Origin: a bacterium
GTDB lineage: Bacteria; Actinomycetota; Acidimicrobiia; Acidimicrobiales; Bin134
Assembly: GCA_028820035.1 (NCBI GenBank)
Contig: JAPPKI010000423.1
Span: 1-5,176 of the forward strand
Direction: 5' to 3'
Length of the DNA: 5,176 nt
Shown here: positions 1 to 4,572 of the stretch, in pieces
Position numbering within the stretch: the first letter of the stretch is position 1
Layout of the letters: each line of letters begins with the position of its first letter
Notes under the pieces: model-generated
Told to the model about the DNA's origin: nothing
Seen by the model: only the letters and a program-made list of their open reading frames with translations
The model's database searches: none
Position numbers and translations under genes: made by a program

Positions 1-1009
1 TATCAACGCTGGGCCCGTCGAATTGAACAAGGAAGACCTCCCCGGGGTGGTGGAAGAGTTCGCTGATGGCGTGCTGGCTGATTTCCGGCGACACCGGCGC
101 CCCGATGTGATTCACGCCAATTACTGGCTTTCGGGGGTGGCCGGTCACCGGGTCAAGCACGCGGTGGAAGTACCGCTGGCCGTGACCTTCCACACGCTGG
201 CCCGGGTAAAGGCGGCCACTGGCGATCCCGAGTCGGAGCTCCGGGCCCAGGCCGAGACCGAGGTGATCGGCTGTGCCGATGCGGTGATTGCCTCCTGTAA
301 GCCAGAAGCCCAGCAACTTCGAGAGTTCTATGACGCCCCGCCCGAACGGATTGAGCTAGCCCCGCCGGGAGTGGAGCACGCGCTGTTCTCCCCCGGAGAT
401 CGCGATGGTGCCCGCACCGCCCTCGGATTGGGCCAAGGTCCGGTGTTGCTCTTTGTCGGCCGGATTCAGCCGTTGAAGCGGCCTCTGGTTGCGGTGGAAA
501 CACTGGCGTGTCTGGGTCGCGAGGATGCCCGCCTGCTTGTGGTTGGAGGGCCCAGCGGCACCGAGGGTAAGACCGAGTATCGGCGCCTCCAAGACCGGAT
601 TCACGCCTTGGGGCTGGAGGATCAGGTGACGCTGGTTCCCCCCCGTCCCCACCACTGGCTGTCCACTTACTACCGGGCCGCCGATGTTGTTCTGGTTCCC
701 AGCCGCAGCGAGTCGTTCGGACTGGTGGCACTGGAGGCGGCGGCCAGCGGCACCCCGGTGGTGGCCACTCCCGTGGGCGGGCTGCGCTCGATAGTGGACC
801 ACGGCCGAACCGGATTCCTGGTAGACGATGCCACCGCCGAGGCGTTTGCTGCTCAGACGGCCGCCCTCATCGACAACCCGCTTCTGGCCGCCGAGACAGC
901 CATGAATGCAGCCGAGCGGGCCCGTTCGTATTCGTGGGCGGCCATGGCTCGCTCGTTGCGAGCCACATATCGAAGGGTCCAGTCCCGAGTGCCTGTCTAT
1001 TGCACATGA
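1..1009 (+). CDS. mshA: MshA-like GT4 glycosyltransferase, 5' end cut off by window
   Basis: The reading frame is open from base 2 to the TGA at 1007-1009, giving 335 visible residues; the N-terminal part lies outside the window. It is the C-terminal two thirds of a GT-B fold, retaining-type family 4 glycosyltransferase. Visible motifs are VGRIQPLKRP (nucleotide-sugar binding, about nt 455-484), RAADVVLVPSRSESFGLVALE with the E-x7-E pair at nt 710-712 and 734-736, and the GTPVVATPVGG stretch. The pattern matches MshA, which joins UDP-GlcNAc to inositol 1-phosphate in the first step of mycothiol synthesis in the cytosol. The following YbjN-domain gene repeats the mshA-Rv0487 pairing of mycobacteria and supports that call. 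The last residues, VPVYCT, are encoded by a tandem repeat, so the native C-terminus may have been changed. A different GT4 enzyme, such as a mannosyltransferase, is possible but less likely. Confidence 0.8.
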   Translation, partial: INAGPVELNKEDLPGVVEEFADGVLADFRRHRRPDVIHANYWLSGVAGHRVKHAVEVPLAVTFHTLARVKAATGDPESELRAQAETEVIGCADAVIASCKPEAQQLREFYDAPPERIELAPPGVEHALFSPGDRDGARTALGLGQGPVLLFVGRIQPLKRPLVAVETLACLGREDARLLVVGGPSGTEGKTEYRRLQDRIHALGLEDQVTLVPPRPHHWLSTYYRAADVVLVPSRSESFGLVALEAAASGTPVVATPVGGLRSIVDHGRTGFLVDDATAEAFAAQTAALIDNPLLAAETAMNAAERARSYSWAAMARSLRATYRRVQSRVPVYCT

Positions 1010-1047
1010 CGCCGCCGATGGCCTGTAACCCTGTCTATTGCACATGA
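1006..1047 (+). CDS. Candidate 13-residue relay mini-ORF 1
   Basis: ATG at 1006 overlaps the glycosyltransferase stop as ATGA. The frame reads MTPPMACNPVYCT and stops at 1045-1047, again in an ATGA. No Shine-Dalgarno sequence is visible in front, so translation would depend on reinitiation by ribosomes finishing the glycosyltransferase. Its peptide tail equals that of the glycosyltransferase because both come from the repeat. It may simply be a by-product of the duplication. Confidence 0.35.
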   Translation: MTPPMACNPVYCT

Positions 1048-1085
1048 CGCCGCCGATGGCCTGTAACCCTGTCTATTGCACATGA
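1044..1085 (+). CDS. Candidate 13-residue relay mini-ORF 2
   Basis: This is an identical copy of the preceding mini-ORF, one repeat unit later. Its ATG overlaps the stop of mini-ORF 1, and its own TGA (1083-1085) overlaps the ATG of the YbjN-domain gene at 1082. It completes an unbroken stop/start chain from glycosyltransferase to YbjN gene. It has no ribosome binding site of its own. Confidence 0.35.
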   Translation: MTPPMACNPVYCT

Positions 1086-1537
1086 TTCTGCGGCCTGAGG
1101 AGTTGGCCGCTTTGGAGTCGGACATCGATGCCTGGCTGGACGACCAACTCCACACCAATCCCACCGTGTTGACCGTGGACCGGGACGAGCCCGGCCAGCG
1201 ACGTTGGTACGTGCGAATGGTGGGGGAGGAGAAGACGGTGTCCACCGTGTGGTTCACCCTCGGCCAGCGCCAGTTGCACTGCGAATGCCACTTCATGCCC
1301 GCACCCGAGGAGAACGAGGGCCGGCTGTATGAGTATCTGTTGCGCCGCAACCGCGAGCTGGCCGGTTTGCGCTTCGCCATCGGGATCGAAGATGCCGTGT
1401 TCCTGGTGACCGAGCTGCCAGCCCATACGGTGACCGAAGCAGAGATCGACCGGCTCTTGGGGTCGTTCTACGCCTATTCCGAGCGGTGGTTTCGGCCCTG
1501 TATGCGGATCGGCTACCAGACTCGGTTCAAAGATTAG
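1082..1537 (+). CDS. YbjN-domain protein next to mshA (Rv0487-like)
   Basis: The protein has 151 residues from ATG 1082. That start is chosen over TTG 1076 because it forms an ATGA overlap with the upstream frame and TTG would add only two residues. It is a soluble, acidic protein with no signal peptide or membrane segment. Visible features are an N-terminal helix (PEELAALESDIDAWLDDQL), alternating strands around RRWYVRMVGEEKTVSTVWFT, the segment YEYLLRRNRELAGLRFAIG, then ELPAHTVTEAEIDRLLG and a C-terminal WFRPCMRIGYQ. This is the layout of the YbjN family (bacterial sensory-transduction-regulator type, with a fold like type III secretion chaperones). The mycobacterial homologue sits in the same place after mshA, and its biochemical role is not established. 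Tight coupling to the glycosyltransferase suggests co-expression, possibly with a role around mycothiol or redox balance. Confidence 0.8.
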   Translation: MILRPEELAALESDIDAWLDDQLHTNPTVLTVDRDEPGQRRWYVRMVGEEKTVSTVWFTLGQRQLHCECHFMPAPEENEGRLYEYLLRRNRELAGLRFAIGIEDAVFLVTELPAHTVTEAEIDRLLGSFYAYSERWFRPCMRIGYQTRFKD

Positions 1538-1543
1538 CACTTT

Positions 1544-1573
1544 TTGATAATTTTTAGTTGTTTTCAATATAAA
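1544..1573 (+). promoter_or_regulatory. Sigma-70-type promoter in an AT-rich island
   Basis: TTGATA at 1544-1549 and TATAAA at 1568-1573 are separated by 18 bp, close to the vegetative consensus. They lie in a run of about 50 bp (1538-1590) that is strongly AT-rich while everything around it is GC-rich. A start site near 1580 is inferred. A second possible -10, GATAAT at 1546-1551, overlaps the -35. The only gene downstream on this strand is proC, but an intrinsic terminator lies between. Confidence 0.55.
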
Positions 1574-1578
1574 TTGAA
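1563..1578. promoter_or_regulatory. Perfect palindrome covering the -10 element
   Basis: TTCAAT and ATTGAA are exact inverted 6-mers separated by ATAA, and the -10 hexamer (1568-1573) lies inside. The placement would suit a repressor operator that blocks promoter opening. AT-rich composition makes a chance palindrome more likely here than elsewhere, so this is tentative. Confidence 0.35.
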
Positions 1579-1601
1579 TGTAAGTTCCTTGGGTAGTGCT
1601 C

Positions 1602-1652
1602 TTGGTCGGTGGGAGTGATCGGGGAAGTCATCCCACCGGCCAGAGTTTTTTT
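1602..1652 (+). terminator. Strong intrinsic terminator between the YbjN gene and proC
   Basis: The arms 1602-1614 and 1631-1643 pair over 13 positions (11 Watson-Crick and 2 G-U). The inner part is an uninterrupted GC-rich 8-bp stem, CGGTGGGA with TCCCACCG. The 16-nt loop can close a further TGA/TCA stem (1616-1618 with 1628-1630). Seven T residues follow at 1646-1652. It lies 65 bases after the YbjN stop, so it most simply ends the glycosyltransferase-YbjN transcript. It also lies downstream of the promoter-like pair at 1544-1573 and would end that transcript at roughly 70 nt. Confidence 0.8.
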
Positions 1653-1690
1653 GCCGGATGAGACCGGCTCCGGGGTGCTATAGCAGTGAG

Positions 1691-2485
1691 GTGGTACTTC
1701 GACTGCAACTCATCGGCGGAGGCCGCATGGGCGAGGCCTTGCTCGGCGGCTTGCTGGCCGGCGGATGGGCTCAGCCAGGCGAGCTGGCCGTAGTAGAGAA
1801 GATCTCCGATCGGCGAGAAGAATTGGCCGAACGCTTCAGTGGCGTGACGGTGGCCGACCATCCGCTCCAACAGGCTGATGCTGTTCTCGCCGTCAAGCCC
1901 GACGATGCCGCCTCGGCCGGAAGCAACCTCAAGTCGGCGGGGGTCGGCCGGGTCCTCAGCATTGCAGCCGGTGTGACCACTGGGGCCCTCGAGGCAGTTC
2001 TCGGCCCCGGCGCCCGGGTTATCCGGGCCATGCCCAACACCCCCGCGCTGGTAGGGGAGGGCGCAGCGGCCATTGCCGCGGGCCGTCATGCCACCGAGGG
2101 GGATCTGGAATGGGCCACCGGCGTGCTGGAAGCGGTTGGCACGGTGGTGGTGTGCGATGAATCGATGCTCGACGCGGTCACCGGGCTCTCCGGTTCGGGG
2201 CCTGCCTACCTGTTCTGGATGGCGGAGAACTTGATGGCCGCCGGACAAGAGGTGGGCCTTTCCCCGGACATGGCCGATGCCCTCACCCGCCAGACCCTCT
2301 TGGGGGCGGCCCGGCTGCTGGCCGAGTCAGGCGAGCTGCCCGCCGACCTGCGGGCCGCGGTGACCTCTCCGGGGGGCACCACCGCCGCGGGTATCGCCGA
2401 GCTGGAAGCCCGAGGGGCGGCATCGGCATTCATCGCTGCGGTGGTGGCCGCCACCCAGCGCAGCCGCGAGCTGGGTGGTGCCTGA
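1691..2485 (+). CDS. proC: Pyrroline-5-carboxylate reductase
   Basis: ProC is the last step of proline synthesis: NAD(P)H-dependent reduction of 1-pyrroline-5-carboxylate to proline, in the cytosol. The 264 residues carry the N-terminal Rossmann motif LIGGGRMGEALL (about residues 7-18), AVKPDDA (about 67-73), RAMPNTPALVGEG (about 111-123), and the C-terminal dimer domain with SGSGPAY (about 166-172) and SPGGTT (about 226-231). Length fits the family (about 260-280). I chose GTG 1691 because it places the dinucleotide motif right at the N-terminus. ATG 1658 (275 residues) has no Shine-Dalgarno sequence and lies only 5 nt after the terminator T-tract. An extended -10-like TGCTATAGC at 1676-1684, seven bases before GTG, would suit a leaderless transcript, common in actinobacteria, but is only suggestive. 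Confidence 0.93.
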   Translation: MVLRLQLIGGGRMGEALLGGLLAGGWAQPGELAVVEKISDRREELAERFSGVTVADHPLQQADAVLAVKPDDAASAGSNLKSAGVGRVLSIAAGVTTGALEAVLGPGARVIRAMPNTPALVGEGAAAIAAGRHATEGDLEWATGVLEAVGTVVVCDESMLDAVTGLSGSGPAYLFWMAENLMAAGQEVGLSPDMADALTRQTLLGAARLLAESGELPADLRAAVTSPGGTTAAGIAELEARGAASAFIAAVVAATQRSRELGGA

Positions 2486-2513
2486 GGAATCAAACGGCAG
2501 GTTATTCAGGCAT
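2483..2513 (+). repeat. 31-bp direct repeat, copy A, starting at the proC stop codon
   Basis: It begins exactly with the TGA of proC and matches 2549-2579 at 27 of 31 positions. The core, 2495-2513, matches at 18 of 19. Inside are two tandem 9-mers beginning with CAGG (2498 and 2507). The spacing between the two copies is 66 bp. Confidence 0.85.
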
Positions 2514-2548
2514 AGGTGTGGTAACCGGCCAGAGCGGGGAGAGCCACT

Positions 2549-2579
2549 TGAGGAGGCAACCGGCAGGTTAATCAGGCAT
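2549..2579 (+). repeat. 31-bp direct repeat, copy B, upstream of the HTH gene
   Basis: This is the partner of 2483-2513. It holds the same pair of 9-mers, CAGGTTAAT and CAGGCATTT, at 2564 and 2573. It lies about 90 bp before the start of the BldC-like gene, where an operator could act. It may be a plain duplication of the proC end region or a set of regulator sites. Confidence 0.85.
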
Positions 2580-2618
2580 TTCCCGCTGTTGTCCATGCGG
2601 GGTGGCACACCACTAGCA

Positions 2619-2641
2619 GCGCCGCGTAAGGTGAGCGGCGC
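2619..2641. promoter_or_regulatory. Perfect 7-bp inverted repeat upstream of the HTH gene
   Basis: GCGCCGC (2619-2625) and GCGGCGC (2635-2641) are exact inverted copies around a 9-nt loop. No T-run follows, so it is not an intrinsic terminator. It lies in the leader of the HTH gene and could be an operator or an RNA hairpin. GC-rich DNA gives such stems by chance fairly often. Confidence 0.35.
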
Positions 2642-2652
2642 ACAGCGGAGTC

Positions 2653-2658
2653 AGGGGT
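2653..2658 (+). promoter_or_regulatory. Ribosome binding site that fixes the HTH start
   Basis: AGGGGT ends 8 nt before ATG 2667 and is the clearest Shine-Dalgarno sequence in the window. It favours this start over a longer frame open from inside proC and over the internal ATG at 2697. Confidence 0.6.
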
Positions 2659-2666
2659 GTGATGGC

Positions 2667-2861
2667 ATGGCTAAGCCAGATGGGCGGGAAAAACTCATGA
2701 CCGTGGCAGAGGTTGCTGCCCTTATGAGAGTGTCAACGATGACGGTCTACCGGCTGATAAAGGCCCGAGACCTTCCCGCGGTGAGGATCGGCAAGTCGTA
2801 TCGATTGCGAGAGGGCGACGTCGACCGATACTTGGCCAGTCGCTACACCCAAGCAGGCTGA
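2667..2861 (+). CDS. BldC-type (excisionase-family) HTH DNA-binding protein
   Basis: The 64-residue protein is almost entirely one winged helix-turn-helix of the MerR/excisionase superfamily. MTVAEVAALMRVSTMTVYRLI (helices 1 and 2, residues 11-31) is followed by the wing ARDLPAVRIGKSYRL and REGDVDRYLASRY. It closely resembles actinobacterial BldC and the mycobacterial protein encoded directly after proC (Rv0500A), which also supports the call by position. BldC proteins bind direct-repeat DNA as head-to-tail oligomers rather than as dimers on palindromes. There is no effector domain or membrane segment. The 31-bp direct repeats 90-180 bp upstream are candidate autoregulatory sites. An ancient phage excisionase origin is conceivable, but no integrase or attachment site is nearby, so a host regulator is the better reading. 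Confidence 0.85.
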   Translation: MAKPDGREKLMTVAEVAALMRVSTMTVYRLIKARDLPAVRIGKSYRLREGDVDRYLASRYTQAG

Positions 2862-2875
2862 CACTGCCACTCCCC

Positions 2876-2902
2876 CTTGGCCCCCACAAGGTGTCGGCCA
2901 AG
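2876..2902 (+). promoter_or_regulatory. Hairpin ending 2 nt before the DUF62 start codon
   Basis: CTTGGCC (2876-2882) pairs perfectly with GGCCAAG (2896-2902). Inside, CAC (2885-2887) can pair with GTG (2891-2893). The only Shine-Dalgarno-like stretch, AAGGTG at 2889-2893 with its flanking base, lies within the hairpin, so folding would hide it. A second CTTGGCC occurs at 2831-2837 inside the HTH gene and could compete for the same partner. Translational control or coupling to HTH-gene translation is an inference. Confidence 0.5.
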
Positions 2903-2904
2903 TA

Positions 2905-3759
2905 ATGACGTTGCAGTACGACACCATCTCGTTCCTGTCCGATTACGGGCTGAGCGATGAATTTGTGGGAGTGGTGAAGTCGGTCATCCGCTCCATCACC
3001 CCCGAGGTGGCGGTGGTGGACATCACCCACGACATCGCCCCCCACGATGTGCGAGCTGGAGGTTTGGCTCTGGCCCGCAGCGCCCAGTACTTGGTGCCCG
3101 GCGTTGTGCTGGCAGTGGTCGACCCTGGGGTGGGCAGTGATCGCCGAGCGGTGGCGGTGGAGGTGGGCGACGGCGACTCGGTACTGGTGGGCCCCGACAA
3201 CGGCCTGCTGGCCCCGGCGGTGGCCATGGTGGGCGGCGCCTCCCGAGCGGTGGAGCTCACCGCCGAGCAGTATCAGCTTCACGCCCCCGGCCCGACGTTT
3301 GCCGGCCGCGATGTGTTTGCCCCCGCCGCTGCTCACCTGTGCTTGGGCGCCGGCCTCGAAGATCTGGGGGCGCTGGTCCCGGTGGAGTCCCTGACCCCCG
3401 GTATGGTGCCGGTCAGCCGAGTCGACGGCGAGCGGATATTCGCCGAAGTGCTGTGGATTGACCGGTTTGGCAACGTGCAGCTCAACTTGGACCCGGCCGA
3501 GATCGAGTCGCTTGGCAACGCGCTCCGGCTCACCGCCGGCGAAGTCGGTCGCAACGTCCGTCGGGTGGGCAGCTACCGCGATCTGGAGAGTGGCGAATTA
3601 GGGGTGCTGGTAGACTCCTATGGCTTGGTGGCCGTCGCCGTCAACCGGGGATCAGCTGCTTTTGAGCTGAACTGCACCGAGGGCGACTCTGTCACGGTGG
3701 AGACCGGCGGTTCGGCATCGACCACCTCTGTTCAGCTGCAACCCAAACGATCGGATTAA
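2905..3759 (+). CDS. SAM hydroxide adenosyltransferase family protein (DUF62)
   Basis: The family hydrolyses S-adenosylmethionine to adenosine and methionine and is related to the fluorinase and chlorinase (FlA, SalL). The 284 residues show the N-terminal SAM-binding strand FLSDYGLSDEFVG (residues 10-22), VDPGVGSDRRAV (72-83), VGPDNGLL (95-102), TFAGRDVFAPAAAH (131-144) and the C-terminal barrel motif WIDRFGNVQLNL (184-195), then VDSYG. The Asp of the family triad is D73 and the Arg is R80, at the spacing known for the archaeal enzyme (Asp68, Arg75). The expected triad His in TFHGRD is Ala133 here. The protein is cytosolic, with no signal sequence. The start ATG follows a hairpin and has no exposed ribosome binding site, suggesting coupling to the HTH gene 43 nt upstream. 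Whether the Ala variant is still a hydrolase is uncertain. Confidence 0.88.
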   Translation: MTLQYDTISFLSDYGLSDEFVGVVKSVIRSITPEVAVVDITHDIAPHDVRAGGLALARSAQYLVPGVVLAVVDPGVGSDRRAVAVEVGDGDSVLVGPDNGLLAPAVAMVGGASRAVELTAEQYQLHAPGPTFAGRDVFAPAAAHLCLGAGLEDLGALVPVESLTPGMVPVSRVDGERIFAEVLWIDRFGNVQLNLDPAEIESLGNALRLTAGEVGRNVRRVGSYRDLESGELGVLVDSYGLVAVAVNRGSAAFELNCTEGDSVTVETGGSASTTSVQLQPKRSD

Positions 3760-3764
3760 CGGGC

Positions 3765-3854
3765 ATGAGACCGGGTACGACCATCGCCATCGCCATCTTG
3801 TTGTTGGCCATTCTCATCGCTGCGGTCATCCAACTGTTTGTGCTCGTTCGCTAG
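3765..3854 (+). CDS. 29-residue single-pass membrane microprotein
   Basis: ATG 3765 lies 5 nt after the DUF62 stop, and the frame ends at TAG 3852-3854. It begins MRPGTTIAIA and is then almost wholly hydrophobic (Ile, Leu, Ala, Val) for about 22 residues, ending in VLVR. Arg2 and the terminal Arg flank one transmembrane helix. No known family is recognised. Position, strand, tight spacing and a clean hydrophobic segment with polar ends favour a real gene. Two points argue against it: it is short, and the ribosome binding site is weak (only GGG at 3761-3763). Its stop overlaps the ribosome binding site of the following reading frame. Confidence 0.5.
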   Translation: MRPGTTIAIAILLLAILIAAVIQLFVLVR

Positions 3855-3858
3855 GTAG
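3853..3858 (+). promoter_or_regulatory. Ribosome binding site serving the duplicated, broken gene start
   Basis: AGGTAG ends 6 nt before GTG 3865. It is better placed than anything in front of ATG 3933, the start of the intact gene. This suggests that GTG 3865 was, or still is, the main ribosome entry point, with the intact frame reached through the ATGA overlap at 3933-3936. Confidence 0.45.
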
Positions 3859-3864
3859 CCAACG

Positions 3865-3936
3865 GTGCCCGTACACGAAGTGCTCTATCCGGTGAATCTG
3901 CGGGTCACGAGGTCACCGGCATCCTCGCCGCCATGA
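3865..3936 (+). pseudogene. Truncated duplicate of the precorrin-2 dehydrogenase start, or upstream relay ORF
   Basis: GTG 3865 opens a 23-residue frame whose first part, PVHEVLYPVNLRV, nearly equals the start of the intact protein, TNVREVLYPVNLRV. It then diverges (TRSPASSPP) and stops at TGA 3934-3936, which overlaps ATG 3933 as ATGA. The frame differs from the intact gene, so this is not a simple N-terminal extension. It reads as a partial gene duplication that now acts, or may act, as a translationally coupled leader. Confidence 0.6.
3871..3905 (+). repeat. 35-bp direct repeat, copy A (duplicated gene start)
   Basis: It matches 3942-3976 at 34 of 35 bases; the one difference is A at 3875 against G at 3946. 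The offset is 71 bp, again one less than a multiple of three. Similarity stops sharply at both ends. Confidence 0.95.
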
Positions 3937-4565
3937 CCAACGTACGCGAAGTGCTCTATCCGGTGAATCTGCGGGTTCGTGGCCACCGCTGCCTGGTGGT
4001 GGGAGGAGGCCAGGTGGCGTTGGCCAAGGCCGTTGGCCTGCTGGAAGCCGGGGCTGTGGTGGACGTGATCGCGCCGGACGTGGTTCCCGAGTTGAAAGAC
4101 CTCCCCGGCATCTCCGTGAATCGCCGTGAGTATCGCTCCGGCGATGTCGAGGGCTACCGGCTTGCGGTAGCGGCCACCGGCTGCCAAGAGGTGAACGCCG
4201 AGGTTTTCCGGGACGGCGAGTCGGCCGGAGTGTGGGTGAACAGCGCCGACGACCCCGATAACTGCTCCTTCACCCTGCCCAGCAAACTGCGTCGCGGGCC
4301 GCTGATGGTCACCTGCTCCACCGGGGGCCATAGTCCGGCCTTGTCACGCTGGCTCCGCCAGCGCTTGGAGGCCGAGATCGGCCCTGAATACGAGATCCTG
4401 TTATGCCTGCTCAGCGAAGCGCGGGAAAGGATTCGGGCCGAGGGGATGCACACCGAGGACCGGGCTTGGCAAGATGTACTGGATTCGGGAATGCTGGAGT
4501 TGATCCGCTCCGGTGAAACCGAACGGGCAAAAGCGATGATCGACCGGCTGGTCGACAACCCTTGA
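3933..4565 (+). CDS. Precorrin-2 dehydrogenase / sirohydrochlorin ferrochelatase (CysG N-domain, Met8-like)
   Basis: The 210-residue stand-alone version of the CysG N-terminal domain oxidises precorrin-2 with NAD+ to sirohydrochlorin and often also inserts iron to give siroheme, in the cytosol. The Rossmann motif VVGGGQVALAKAVGLLEAGA spans about residues 22-41, and AVAATG 78-83. The conserved NSADDPDNCSFTLPSKLRRG (103-122) has D106 at the place of the catalytic Asp of CysG (Asp104) and Met8, and STGGHSPALSRWLRQRLE (129-146) opens the helical dimer part. The length fits single-function homologues, with no methyltransferase domain. ATG 3933 lacks a good ribosome binding site but overlaps the stop of the duplicated upstream frame. 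HemA follows after 7 nt, so this is a tetrapyrrole operon in which this enzyme diverts uroporphyrinogen-derived precorrin-2 to siroheme. Confidence 0.9.
   Translation: MTNVREVLYPVNLRVRGHRCLVVGGGQVALAKAVGLLEAGAVVDVIAPDVVPELKDLPGISVNRREYRSGDVEGYRLAVAATGCQEVNAEVFRDGESAGVWVNSADDPDNCSFTLPSKLRRGPLMVTCSTGGHSPALSRWLRQRLEAEIGPEYEILLCLLSEARERIRAEGMHTEDRAWQDVLDSGMLELIRSGETERAKAMIDRLVDNP
3942..3976 (+). repeat. 35-bp direct repeat, copy B (inside the intact gene)
   Basis: This is the partner of 3871-3905 and encodes residues 4-14 of the intact precorrin-2 dehydrogenase. Since copy B is followed by the rest of the coding region, copy A is the derived one or the remnant of an earlier start. Confidence 0.95.
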
Positions 4566-4572
4566 TGAACCA

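Larger units (their letters stand above)
992..1085 (+). repeat. 38-bp perfect tandem repeat, about 2.5 copies, at gene junction
   Basis: Copies are 992-1029 and 1030-1067 (identical over 38 bp), followed by a partial third copy, 1068-1085, of 18 bp. The partial copy runs exactly into the ATGA that starts the YbjN-domain gene. Each unit holds an ATGA (1006-1009, 1044-1047, 1082-1085) and the coding sense PVYCT-stop. Because 38 is 39 minus 1, each ATGA overlap steps the frame by -1 and the stop/start register is preserved in every copy. There is no spacer diversity, so it is not a CRISPR array. An ancestral junction with a single ATGA overlap that later gained two units is a simple reading. Confidence 0.95.

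Noticed and set aside
153..1045. Long minus-strand open frames opposite the glycosyltransferase, and similar ones opposite proC, DUF62 and the precorrin-2 dehydrogenase
   Set aside because: They are low-complexity Arg/Pro/Gly/Ala-rich shadows of recognised + strand genes in GC-rich DNA, with no family resemblance.
992..1085. CRISPR array
   Set aside because: The units are head-to-tail without spacers, there are only about 2.5 copies, and the repeat overlaps coding ends. It is a plain tandem repeat.
1527..1547. Second terminator overlapping the YbjN stop codon (TCAAAGA with TTTTTGA)
   Set aside because: The 7-bp stem is almost all A-U with one G-U pair, too weak to credit next to the strong terminator at 1602-1652.
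1596..1661. GTG-started 21-codon leader peptide ahead of proC
   Set aside because: It runs through the terminator stem and T-tract, has no proline enrichment expected for a proline attenuator and no clear ribosome binding site.
2475..2666. N-terminal extension of the HTH protein back into proC
   Set aside because: The extra 64 residues resemble no domain and cross the repeats, and a good ribosome binding site sits just before ATG 2667.
2862..2904. SAM riboswitch before the SAM-hydrolase-family gene
   Set aside because: The gap is 43 nt, holds only one small hairpin, and shows none of the conserved SAM aptamer elements I know.
2905..3759. True fluorinase or chlorinase
   Set aside because: Asp73 and Arg80 of the hydrolase triad are kept, while halogenases lose the Arg as I recall, and there are no halometabolite genes nearby. 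The Ala133 change alone does not support a halogenase call.
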